DNA from: a virus
Length of the DNA stretch: 25,636 bases
Virus record (IMG/VR): IMGVR_UViG_3300028129_001008
Location: 1-25,636 of that record
Direction: 5' to 3' (one strand)
Positions 15,007 to 22,770 of this stretch are shown piece after piece; position 1 is the first letter of the stretch; each line of letters begins with the position of its first letter. A program made the translations under genes and the position numbers. The notes beneath the pieces were generated by a model that was not told the DNA's origin, ran no database searches, and was given only the letters and a program-made list of their open reading frames with translations.

Positions 15007-15033
15007 AAGAGGAGTTAATTAACTCCTCTTTTT
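15007..15033 (+). terminator. Intrinsic terminator-like perfect palindrome after MoxR gene
   Basis: A 24-nt perfect inverted repeat (AAGAGGAGTTAA, then TTAACTCCTCTT) running into a T-run to 15033. The downstream ATG is 12 nt further on. It is the second hairpin of the same layout in this window. Confidence 0.85.
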
Positions 15034-15045
15034 AATTTAAAAAAT

Positions 15046-16209
15046 ATGAAAACACGTTTAATAATAAATTTTGAAGTAGGTAAATATTATGAAACAGAAA
15101 ATATCAAAGATTTAACTTTTAAACTAAACTCTTGTCATGCTTCATTTAGTATTGAATCTATAAATGAATTAATATCTTCAAAAACATATGAGCCTGAACA
15201 CAAGAATAAGTTATTTATTGCTAAACATTGCAATATACCTAGAGTTAAAGTTAAAAACTTAACTGAAAAATATAAAATAAAAGTTACAACAAAATTAGAT
15301 AACGCTGATGCTATATTTATAAGTAAAAATTACTTAACAAAAATGACTTCTAGTATATACAATATGTATGAATACGATGGTCAAACTTTTAAAAAGTTAT
15401 TAAGTTACTTAAGAAAAGAAAACTTAATAACTAAAGATGATTATGAAATGATTATTATTGAAAACAATAGTTTTGATTTAAATAATGATAAGATTCCTGA
15501 AAGTATTTTAGTTGATTATAGAACTAGCAGTTTTATTGAAAGTTTAAACTTAAGTCTAGAACCATCTTCACAAGTAAAAAGTATTAAAAGTAATCTTACG
15601 CATATTCTAACTAATAATGGATATGAATATACTAAATCTTTAATAAGTTCAAATAAACCAATATATTTTGAAACAGATTTAATGGTTCATTTAAATGCGG
15701 AAGATGCTATAACAATTGAAGAAGATACTTATGAAACATTAGATGAGATGTTATCAAGTTCTGATAATGATAATACAACATTAGCTATGGAAATTATGGC
15801 AAATGCAGATTTTAAAAAATCATTACCTTATTTGCTAGTATTGTTATTCAAGTATTCTCGAAAAATGGATTATAACCCTACAAAGAAGCACGTTAATTTT
15901 AAATCTTTAATTAGTCTTATACCATCAGGTTTAAATTATCATATCCATCCTTACGAATTAATAAATTACTTAAAGCAATATAATATATTCACAGTTGAAA
16001 ATGTTAATATTTTATTAACATGTTTAGGTGTTAGGTTATTAAATGTAGAAGACCCTGAATTATCAGGATTTACAGTTAAAAGCGTTTCATTAACTGATGA
16101 AAACTTAGAACTTTTAAATGTAAATTATGAAAGAAAAATGCAAAAAGATTATATTCCTGTAGAAAAAGAGGAAGTTATAAAACCAGAACTTATAAATTTT
16201 GACAATTAA
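15046..16209 (+). CDS. Large conserved-looking protein of unknown function (387 aa)
   Basis: No family recognised. The N-terminal third is mixed alpha/beta (RLIINFEVGKYYE, DNADAIFISKNYLTKM). The middle is helical with an acidic stretch (EDTYETLDEMLSSSDNDN, about 228-245), followed by a hydrophobic helical segment SLPYLLVLLFKYSRKMDY (about 263-280) that is probably buried rather than membrane. The C-terminus ends in an acidic-basic tail. It shares 1 nt (TAATG) with the nuclease gene, suggesting that the two are functionally linked, perhaps as nuclease partner. Confidence 0.75.
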   Translation: MKTRLIINFEVGKYYETENIKDLTFKLNSCHASFSIESINELISSKTYEPEHKNKLFIAKHCNIPRVKVKNLTEKYKIKVTTKLDNADAIFISKNYLTKMTSSIYNMYEYDGQTFKKLLSYLRKENLITKDDYEMIIIENNSFDLNNDKIPESILVDYRTSSFIESLNLSLEPSSQVKSIKSNLTHILTNNGYEYTKSLISSNKPIYFETDLMVHLNAEDAITIEEDTYETLDEMLSSSDNDNTTLAMEIMANADFKKSLPYLLVLLFKYSRKMDYNPTKKHVNFKSLISLIPSGLNYHIHPYELINYLKQYNIFTVENVNILLTCLGVRLLNVEDPELSGFTVKSVSLTDENLELLNVNYERKMQKDYIPVEKEEVIKPELINFDN

Positions 16210-17219
16210 TGGAAAAAGAAATGCAAGAAGAAATGGTAAGATTTTATTCTTACCCTTTCAATTTTAGTTACTCAAGTATAAACAAATTATTATTTTCACC
16301 TAAGTCTTTTTATAGACATTACATCTTAAATGATAGAGAAGATTCTGTAGATGCTCATTTAGTAGGTGGTAAATTATTACATTGTTTAGTTCTTGAACCT
16401 GAAAATTTTAATAATAACTTTGTAATACTTCCTGGAAAAGTTCCTAAAGATAATCACCGTTTAATAGTTGATGAAATTTTTAAAGTATTTGATTCACAAC
16501 CCGATAGAGATTTAACATTAAAAGACTTTTCTACAGAAATATTGAATTTAATGAAAAGTCTAGATTGGCATCAAAAATTAAAAACTGATGAACAAAGATT
16601 AAATAAAGTTATAAATGAAGATAACAATTCTTATTTTAAATTTCTTAATGATAAACAAGGTAAATCTGTAATTGATCCTGTAATTTATGCTAATATTAAA
16701 ATAGCTGTTGATGAAATAAAAGCTAATGAAAATGTTTGTAATTTAATGCAAATTGATATAGAGCCTGCAGAAGGTGTTGAAGTATTTAATGAATTAATGC
16801 TTAAAATGCCTTCAAAAAAATTACCATTTGGGTTTAAAGGAGCTGTTGATAATGTTGTAATTGATCACAATACACAAACCATATTTATAACAGATTTAAA
16901 AACATTAGGTAAAAACATTCAAGATTTTCCTGATTCTGTTGAATACTATAAATACTGGATGCAAGCTGTAATATACAAACATCTTGTAATTAATGAATTC
17001 TTAACTAAAAAAGATAAATCATCTAAAGATTGGAATATAGTTGTTACATTTGTTGTAATTGACAAAAACAATCTTATATATCCTTTTCAAGTTTCTCAAG
17101 AATCAATGATTGAATGGGAAAAACGGTTCACGGAAGTATTAAAAGAAGTCTCTTATCACTATGTAGAAAAAGACTATAATCTTCCTTATGCATTAGCATG
17201 TAACACAGTAAAATTATAA
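16209..17219 (+). CDS. PD-(D/E)XK exonuclease (RecB/Cas4/DUF3799-like)
   Basis: 336 aa. Motifs of RecB-family phage nucleases: SSINKLLFSPKSFY (22-35), GGKLLHCLVLEPE (53-65, motif I with His58), GFKGAVDNVVID (208-219, catalytic Asp214), IFITDLKTLGK (225-235; Asp229-x-Lys231 of the DxK), and YYKYWMQAVIYKH (246-258) with the QxxxY motif (Gln252, Tyr256). A dsDNA 5' or RecE-type exonuclease generating ssDNA for the RecA-like/SSB pathway is likely. Starts in the stop of the preceding gene. Confidence 0.88.
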   Translation: MEKEMQEEMVRFYSYPFNFSYSSINKLLFSPKSFYRHYILNDREDSVDAHLVGGKLLHCLVLEPENFNNNFVILPGKVPKDNHRLIVDEIFKVFDSQPDRDLTLKDFSTEILNLMKSLDWHQKLKTDEQRLNKVINEDNNSYFKFLNDKQGKSVIDPVIYANIKIAVDEIKANENVCNLMQIDIEPAEGVEVFNELMLKMPSKKLPFGFKGAVDNVVIDHNTQTIFITDLKTLGKNIQDFPDSVEYYKYWMQAVIYKHLVINEFLTKKDKSSKDWNIVVTFVVIDKNNLIYPFQVSQESMIEWEKRFTEVLKEVSYHYVEKDYNLPYALACNTVKL

Positions 17220-17224
17220 TATAT

Positions 17225-17779
17225 ATGGAAATCAGTACGCTTTATAAGGTATACTTTCAAAAGTCTAAGATATTTGTGTATCCGCTCTTAGATATCAAAA
17301 AAGGGACAGGTGTAACTCCAATACAAACGTATTTTAAATTGGAGGGATGTGTTGAACCCGAGGATAGCAAGCTTGTAGCTGTTTATGAAAAAAGAAATGA
17401 TGATGAATTCATCAAATTTGAAAAAAATATATTACTGAAACACACAAGACTAATAGATTACCAAGAATCAAATGGTTTAATAACATGTACATTTGATTTT
17501 GGTGATATAAAAACTGATTGGGAACATCTTATAGCCGGAAGGTATAGTAAGATGAATCCAAAAATAAAGCGTAAGATTAAAGATTACTTCAAACACTCTG
17601 CTTCCAATGCAAAATACATTGAAAGTTACCTTTTTCCTGAAAAGTTTTATGCAATTTATGCTGAGTTACTTGGCGTAACAGTGAGTTTGTTAGAAACAGC
17701 TGTAGAATTATGTGATAAGCCTAATCTTGAAAAAGAAACTTTAGTGTTTGATGAAGTACTTGAATTATTAAATAAATAG
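17225..17779 (+). CDS. Hypothetical protein (184 aa)
   Basis: A beta-rich first half (TLYKVYFQKSKIFVYPLLDI, TPIQTYFKLEG, CTFDFGDIKTDWEHLI) and a helical second half (KYIESYLFPEKFYAIYAELLGV, LLETAVELCDKP). The first lines recall small phage proteins of unknown role that travel with replication genes. No active-site residues stand out. Starts 5 nt after the nuclease and ends in TAG. Confidence 0.68.
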   Translation: MEISTLYKVYFQKSKIFVYPLLDIKKGTGVTPIQTYFKLEGCVEPEDSKLVAVYEKRNDDEFIKFEKNILLKHTRLIDYQESNGLITCTFDFGDIKTDWEHLIAGRYSKMNPKIKRKIKDYFKHSASNAKYIESYLFPEKFYAIYAELLGVTVSLLETAVELCDKPNLEKETLVFDEVLELLNK

Positions 17780-17806
17780 TATTAATTTTAAAAAAAAAAT
17801 AAAAGA

Positions 17807-18220
17807 ATGTCAGAAAATTTAAAACCAACAATGATGTTAGTATCATCAGACTGGAATGATAAACCATCATTCAGATTAATGCCTGTTACGGATAACTGTC
17901 CTTATGTAGAATGTCTATATGATCCAGAATCAAAAGTATTTGTAGTAATTTCCAAAGTGAAAAAGACTTCCTTACACATGTTACCAAAACTTGATGAAAA
18001 TGGAGATCCTATGGCTACTAAAGTACCAAGAAGAAACGGTAAGTTAATAAAAGAAGAAAGAAAGTCTATTGAAACATTTCAGGAGTATTATATTGGTTCT
18101 GTTATTGATATTCAAACATTAATCAAGTTACATGCTATTAATGAATCACAATTTGATTATTTAAGTCTTTTAAATACTGAAAAGTCAAAAGGTTCTGATA
18201 CAGATATTGATAAAAAGTAA
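17807..18220 (+). CDS. Hypothetical protein (137 aa) before PolB
   Basis: Starts after an A-rich leader. An N-terminal domain of beta strands (MMLVSSDWNDKPSFRLMPV, VFVVISKVKK) is followed by a basic central loop (ATKVPRRNGKLIKEERKS), a helix (DIQTLIKLHAINESQFDYLSLL) and a polar tail ending in Lys-Lys. No family recognised. Followed directly by the third terminator hairpin, so it closes an expression block. Confidence 0.68.
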   Translation: MSENLKPTMMLVSSDWNDKPSFRLMPVTDNCPYVECLYDPESKVFVVISKVKKTSLHMLPKLDENGDPMATKVPRRNGKLIKEERKSIETFQEYYIGSVIDIQTLIKLHAINESQFDYLSLLNTEKSKGSDTDIDKK

Positions 18221-18241
18221 TAATACTATTTTAAGATAATT

Positions 18242-18270
18242 AAAGGAGGGTGTTAAAACCCTCCTTTTTT
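18242..18270 (+). terminator. Intrinsic terminator-like hairpin before PolB
   Basis: A 10-bp stem (AAAGGAGGGT with ACCCTCCTTT), 6-nt loop, then a T-run to 18270. The PolB ATG lies 12 nt beyond. A GTG at 18250 in the PolB frame is inside this hairpin and is rejected as a start for that reason. Confidence 0.88.
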
Positions 18271-18282
18271 AATGCAAAAAAT

Positions 18283-20454
18283 ATGGAGAAAACACATTGG
18301 GTGATGGATTATGAAACAATATCCAATTGTTTTGTAGCTGTGTTTATAGATGTAAAAAGTGATCATAAAGAAATATTTGTTGTTCATGATTTAATCAATG
18401 ATTTTGATAATTTCATAGAGTTTTTAAAGAGAAATATCTTACACCATGAGTGGCATGTATCTTATAATGGATTAGCATTTGATGCTCAAATTACAGAGTA
18501 TATAATAATGCATGCTGAATCTTTAACTTTTATGTCAGGTTGTGAAATTGCTTCTTGGATATATGGCAAAGCTCAACAAGTAATAAGTGCTAAGAACAGA
18601 AACGAATTCTTAGAATTTTATGAGAAAAACATGCATATCAATCAAGTTGACTTATTTAAACTTAATCATTGGGATAATCCTGCAAAAAGATCCAGTCTAA
18701 AATGGATACAATATAGTATGGACTGGCACAATGTTTTAGATATGCCTATTGAACATACTGCAACTATTACCACACATAATGAAATTGATGAGATAATTAA
18801 GTATTGTATTAACGATGTAGAATCTACTAAAGCTATAATGTACATCAGTAAAAAACAAATAGCTTTAAGAAAAACACTAACTGAGCAATACAATATACCT
18901 TTATTTAGTGCTTCTGAACCAAGAATAAGTAAAGAGTTGTTTTTACATTTTTTAAGTGAAAAAACAGGTATAAAAAAATATGAACTGAAACAATTAAGAA
19001 CAAATCGTACACAAATAGTTGTAAAAGATTTAATATTACCTTATATAAAGTTTGAAACAGCAACTTTTCAAAAATTACTAAAGAGGTTTAATGAGATAAC
19101 TGTTTATCCTGAACATACTAAAGGAGGTTTCAAATACTCAATAAATTATAAAGGTGTAAAGACTGATTTTGGATTAGGTGGTATACATGGTGCTAAAACA
19201 TCAGGTGTTTATGAAGTTACTGAAAATACTATAATAATGACTTCAGATGTTGTAAGTTATTATCCTAATTTAGCTATTAGAAATGGTTGGGCTCCTGCAC
19301 ATTTACCTACACATGATTTTTGTGAGTTGTACGAATGGTTCTTTAATGAAAGAAGAAAGATACCTAAGTCTGATCCTAGAAATTATGTTTACAAGATTAT
19401 ATTAAATTCAACTTATGGTTTATCAAATGATAAACATAGTTTTCTATATGATCCTGAATTTACAATGCGTATAACAATAAATGGACAATTAAGTTTATGC
19501 ATGTTATATGAAATGATTACTGAAAGAATCCCTGGAGCACAGCCTTTAATGCAAAATACTGATGGTTTAGAAACAATAATACCAAAAAACTATGAAAAAG
19601 AATATTTAGATATTTGTAAAGAATGGGAAGAAATAACAAATCTTCAACTTGAACATGATAAATATTCTAAATTAATTTTAGGAGATGTAAATAATTATAT
19701 AGCTCTTACTGAATTTAATGAAGTTGATAAAGATAAGTATCTTAAATTAAAAGAATCAGCTCCACATTATGTTTATAAAGAAGAGATTGGTAAATATTAC
19801 TATAAAGCTTCTAAGTGTAAAGGTAGATTTGAGTTTAATGATTTAGCTTTACATAAAAATAAAAGTTTCCTCATTATACCTAAAGCCATATATGAATATT
19901 TCGTGCATGGTGTTGAACCTGAAGATTATTTTAAAACTCAACATAACATTTTTGATTTTTCTGGAGGTAAGAAAATTAAAGGTAATTGGGAATTTATTCA
20001 ACATTATGTTAAACCTGTAATGGATCCTGAGTATGCAAAATATACAAAGGAAGAGAAGGTTACTTATTTATTAGCAAATGGTTGGGAGCAAGTATGGTCT
20101 GATAATAATTGGGTGAGAGTTGACAGTAAATATAAAGAAGCCAACACAGGTATTTCAACTAAAAGTGCTTTCAATAGAACTGCACCAAAAATAGGTGAAT
20201 ATAACTATGAACCTTTACAAAAAACTTTAAGATACTATATATCTAAAAAAGGGTGTAAAATTCTTAAAACAAACAAAGATGATGGTAGAAAGACTCAAAT
20301 AGAAGCCGGTAAATGGCATCAAACTTTGATGATGAATTATATAGAAAAACCATTTCAAGAATATGATTTGGATATGTCTTATTACATTGATAGTGTAAAG
20401 AGAGAACTGAAAAAACTAGAGGTTAAAGTAACAAAACAATTAACATTATTTTAA
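18283..20454 (+). CDS. Family B DNA polymerase with 3'-5' exonuclease
   Basis: 723 aa from ATG 18283, chosen over GTG 18250 because the latter lies in the terminator stem. Exonuclease motifs: Exo I DYET (Asp9, Glu11), Exo II NGLAFD (Asp67), Exo III YCINDVES (Asp178). Polymerase motifs: A SDVVSYYPN (Asp322), B KIILNSTYG (Lys371, Tyr378), C QNTDGLE (NTDG, Asp427; the usual first Asp of DTD is Asn). The spacing from A to B is only about 50 residues, so the fingers domain is short. This is the replicative polymerase. It ends 1 nt before the DUF932-like gene. Confidence 0.94.
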   Translation: MEKTHWVMDYETISNCFVAVFIDVKSDHKEIFVVHDLINDFDNFIEFLKRNILHHEWHVSYNGLAFDAQITEYIIMHAESLTFMSGCEIASWIYGKAQQVISAKNRNEFLEFYEKNMHINQVDLFKLNHWDNPAKRSSLKWIQYSMDWHNVLDMPIEHTATITTHNEIDEIIKYCINDVESTKAIMYISKKQIALRKTLTEQYNIPLFSASEPRISKELFLHFLSEKTGIKKYELKQLRTNRTQIVVKDLILPYIKFETATFQKLLKRFNEITVYPEHTKGGFKYSINYKGVKTDFGLGGIHGAKTSGVYEVTENTIIMTSDVVSYYPNLAIRNGWAPAHLPTHDFCELYEWFFNERRKIPKSDPRNYVYKIILNSTYGLSNDKHSFLYDPEFTMRITINGQLSLCMLYEMITERIPGAQPLMQNTDGLETIIPKNYEKEYLDICKEWEEITNLQLEHDKYSKLILGDVNNYIALTEFNEVDKDKYLKLKESAPHYVYKEEIGKYYYKASKCKGRFEFNDLALHKNKSFLIIPKAIYEYFVHGVEPEDYFKTQHNIFDFSGGKKIKGNWEFIQHYVKPVMDPEYAKYTKEEKVTYLLANGWEQVWSDNNWVRVDSKYKEANTGISTKSAFNRTAPKIGEYNYEPLQKTLRYYISKKGCKILKTNKDDGRKTQIEAGKWHQTLMMNYIEKPFQEYDLDMSYYIDSVKRELKKLEVKVTKQLTLF

Positions 20455-20455
20455 A

Positions 20456-21595
20456 ATGGCAACGAGAGCAAAAGTAGTAACAAAAGAATTTTTACAAAAT
20501 GTAGCAGCACCTCAACACGCTGATACGTATACAGTAATAACGCATGATTTTGTCATGCAAAACACATTGGAGCAATTAGAAAAGCATGGTTTTTCTGTAG
20601 ATAAGGAAATATATAGAGCAAATGCTGAAGGTACTCTTGCTCAAGGAATGTATTATTTAAAGCACAGTCAAGATGATGACATGGGTATGATGTTTGCTTG
20701 GTCAAACAGTTATGATAAATCTATGAGATTTAGATGTGCAATTGGTGGATATGTATACACTTCATTAAATGGAGTAATTGATGGTGACGTAAACACCTGG
20801 GGACGTAAGCATGTTGGTACTGCAGATCAAGAAACTATTCAAACAATTGTTAGTCAAATTAGTAATGCAGGAAGTTATTTTAATAACTTAATCGCTGATA
20901 AGAATATAATGAAAACTATCATCTTAACTGATAATATGCTCAATAGATTTATTGGAGCTCTTTACTTGAAATATAATATTGTTTCAAATGAACAGATTTC
21001 CATTATTAAGAAAGAGTTGTCCAAGCCTTCTTTTGATTATAATTCTGAAGCAAGATCTCTTTGGAGTGTTTATAACCATGTAGCGTTATCTTTAAAAAGA
21101 TCTCATCCTAGAAATTGGATGGATCACCAAACAAGATTACACATGGTTGTAACTCTTGAATTTAATTTAATTAACTATAAAGCTAAAACTTTAGAAAATA
21201 ATTATGGTGAGCCTGAAAATCAAACTAATCTTTTGACACAAATTGAAGAAGCTGAAGAAGTTAAATCAACTGACATTATAATTGAAGTTGTTAAAGAAGA
21301 GTCTCAAGATAAAGAGTTTGTTGAAGAAAATGTTGAAGAAACTTTAGATACTGTTACTGATAATAGTGATGAAGATAGTCCAAATGACGTTGAAGAAGAT
21401 CTAGTTACTGAAGAAAGTGATAAAGTAGAAGAAGAATTTCTTGATTCCATTGAAGATAATAGTTTTGAAATCTTTATTGATAGCTCAAAACCTCAAGTAG
21501 AAACTGAGCCGGAAACTGAATCAAATGATAACTTTGAATCACTTGATTTTGAAGATAAAGATGAAGAAAATGAGGATTCAGAATTTGAGCTTTGA
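20456..21595 (+). CDS. DUF932-like protein with long acidic tail
   Basis: 379 aa. The folded part (about 1-245) matches the DUF932/phage-plasmid protein pattern: an N-terminal helix, MGMMFAWSNSYDKSMRFRCAIGGYVYTSLNGVI (spread over about 76-108, not contiguous identity) and RKHVGTADQET. From about residue 250 on, it is an extremely Glu/Asp-rich, low-complexity tail ending EDSEFEL. The folded part is typical of phage and plasmid proteins of unknown activity next to replication genes; the tail may be disordered and act as a DNA mimic or bind basic proteins. Its TGA overlaps the next TTG start. Confidence 0.78.
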   Translation: MATRAKVVTKEFLQNVAAPQHADTYTVITHDFVMQNTLEQLEKHGFSVDKEIYRANAEGTLAQGMYYLKHSQDDDMGMMFAWSNSYDKSMRFRCAIGGYVYTSLNGVIDGDVNTWGRKHVGTADQETIQTIVSQISNAGSYFNNLIADKNIMKTIILTDNMLNRFIGALYLKYNIVSNEQISIIKKELSKPSFDYNSEARSLWSVYNHVALSLKRSHPRNWMDHQTRLHMVVTLEFNLINYKAKTLENNYGEPENQTNLLTQIEEAEEVKSTDIIIEVVKEESQDKEFVEENVEETLDTVTDNSDEDSPNDVEEDLVTEESDKVEEEFLDSIEDNSFEIFIDSSKPQVETEPETESNDNFESLDFEDKDEENEDSEFEL

Positions 21596-22464
21596 AAACA
21601 AAAAAAGTAGTCAGAAAAGCTTTAGATATTAAAGAATCTGGTAGAAGTTCAGATTATATAAGTCCTAGTTTTATTTATGAATGTGGTTTTAATTGTGCTT
21701 ACTGTTATGTTAAAAGACATAATGGTAAGTACATTACCATAGCAAAAAATAATGGAGATTTATTATCTGCTATTAATGATCATGTGGCTTGGTTACCTGA
21801 AAAAGAACCTAATCAAACACACCCTTTGTATTACACTTACGATATAGGTTGCAACAGTGATATAGGATTACATTATAAACAAATAAACTGGAAATATATA
21901 TTTGATTTTTTTAAAATGCATCCTAGAGTAATGGGAACTTTTGCTACAAAAACAGTAACAAATGAGTTTTTAAATTACAATCCTGATGGTAAAATAAGAA
22001 TTAGGTTTAGTTTGATGCCTGAGAATATCAGACAGATATTAGAACCTAATACTAGCAATATAGAAGAAAGGTTATATGCAGTAAGGTTATTCCAAGATGC
22101 AGGTTATGATGTTCATCTTAACTTTAGTCCTGTTATATATTATGACAAGTGGTTACAAGACTATAAAGAATTGTTTAATCAAGTTAAAGATATAGCTCAT
22201 AGAGATCATTGGGATTTAGGTAATCCTGTAAAAGCCGAAGTTATTTTTCTTACTCATAATGAAAGTAAACACTTTAAAAACTTAGAAAATAATTTAAAAG
22301 GTGAAGATTTATTGTGGAGTAATAGCATTCAAGAATCTAAAATATCACAATATGGTGGTAAAAATGTAAGGTACAAACACAAACTTAAAAATGAATGGAT
22401 TAATGAGTGGAGAGCATTGCATGACAGAGTAATACCTTGGAACACAATACGTTACATATTTTAA
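21592..22464 (+). CDS. Radical SAM protein, spore photoproduct lyase-like
   Basis: 290 aa, initiated by TTG in a TTGA overlap with the preceding stop; no in-frame ATG occurs before the conserved SPSFIYECGFNC segment. The Cx3Cx2C cluster motif is Cys31, Cys35 and Cys38 (ECGFNCAYCY), which binds the [4Fe-4S] cluster that cleaves S-adenosylmethionine. Further SPL-family blocks: YYTYDIGCNSDIGLHY, FATKTVTNEFL, RIRFSLMPE, EPNTS, DVHLNFSPVIYYD, AEVIFLTHNE, SQYGGKNVRY, and a terminal VIPWNTIRYIF. SPL enzymes reverse the UV-induced spore photoproduct in DNA; whether this homolog repairs DNA photoproducts or another lesion is unproven. Confidence 0.87.
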   Translation: MKTKKVVRKALDIKESGRSSDYISPSFIYECGFNCAYCYVKRHNGKYITIAKNNGDLLSAINDHVAWLPEKEPNQTHPLYYTYDIGCNSDIGLHYKQINWKYIFDFFKMHPRVMGTFATKTVTNEFLNYNPDGKIRIRFSLMPENIRQILEPNTSNIEERLYAVRLFQDAGYDVHLNFSPVIYYDKWLQDYKELFNQVKDIAHRDHWDLGNPVKAEVIFLTHNESKHFKNLENNLKGEDLLWSNSIQESKISQYGGKNVRYKHKLKNEWINEWRALHDRVIPWNTIRYIF

Positions 22465-22475
22465 ACAAAACAAAG

Positions 22476-22574
22476 ATGAGTAAAGCAGGAAGAAAAAAAG
22501 GTGGTAAAAACACTGTAAAGAATGCCTCAAAAATTATTAAAAATGCACAAATAAAAAAGAAACAAAATGAATAA
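22476..22574 (+). CDS. Tiny basic protein (32 aa)
   Basis: ATG at 22476 to TAA 22572-22574, encoding MSKAGRKKGGKNTVKNASK then a Lys/Asn-rich tail (IIKNAQIKKKQNE). Extremely basic and probably nucleic-acid or polyanion binding if expressed. The upstream leader and first bases are identical to those of the gene at 11-196, probably because both use the same kind of start region. It overlaps the first ATG of the decayed gene. Small size keeps confidence modest. Confidence 0.42.
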   Translation: MSKAGRKKGGKNTVKNASKIIKNAQIKKKQNE

Positions 22575-22753
22575 AAAAACAGATAAAGTCTTGGTTCGCT
22601 TAGGGTTTTAAGGATAGTATTGTAACTAAAGAAGAATCAGAATCAGAATTAGGTGAGTATTAAAAACCTGACTTTTACCTTATAAGTTATAAAAATAATG
22701 AAGGTAATGAATGTGAAAAAGATAGTACATATTTTAATCAAACAAAAAATTAA
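22567..22753 (+). pseudogene. Decayed paralog of the 6000-6251 protein
   Basis: Frame 1 gives MNKKTDKVLVRLGF then TAA (22609). A shifted frame continues with GFKDSIVTKEESESELGEY, stops at TAA (22661), then reads KPDFYLISYKNNEGNECEKDS to TAA (22751). The shape GF..(I/L)VTKE..S........(F)Y.I matches residues 10-32 of the intact protein at 6000-6251. A frameshift plus an internal stop (and a TAG at 22601 in the second frame) shows that the gene is broken, not recoded, because two of the stops are TAA. Confidence 0.6.
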
Positions 22754-22770
22754 TAAAATCAATATAAATT

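Noticed and set aside
18250-18282. GTG start for PolB
   Set aside because: Inside the terminator hairpin; ATG 18283 is correctly spaced after the T-run.
22601-22603. In-frame TAG as possible recoded glutamine
   Set aside because: TAA stops also break this frame, and TAG ends several intact genes (196, 5619, 6657, 17779, 25618), so no recoding is supported.
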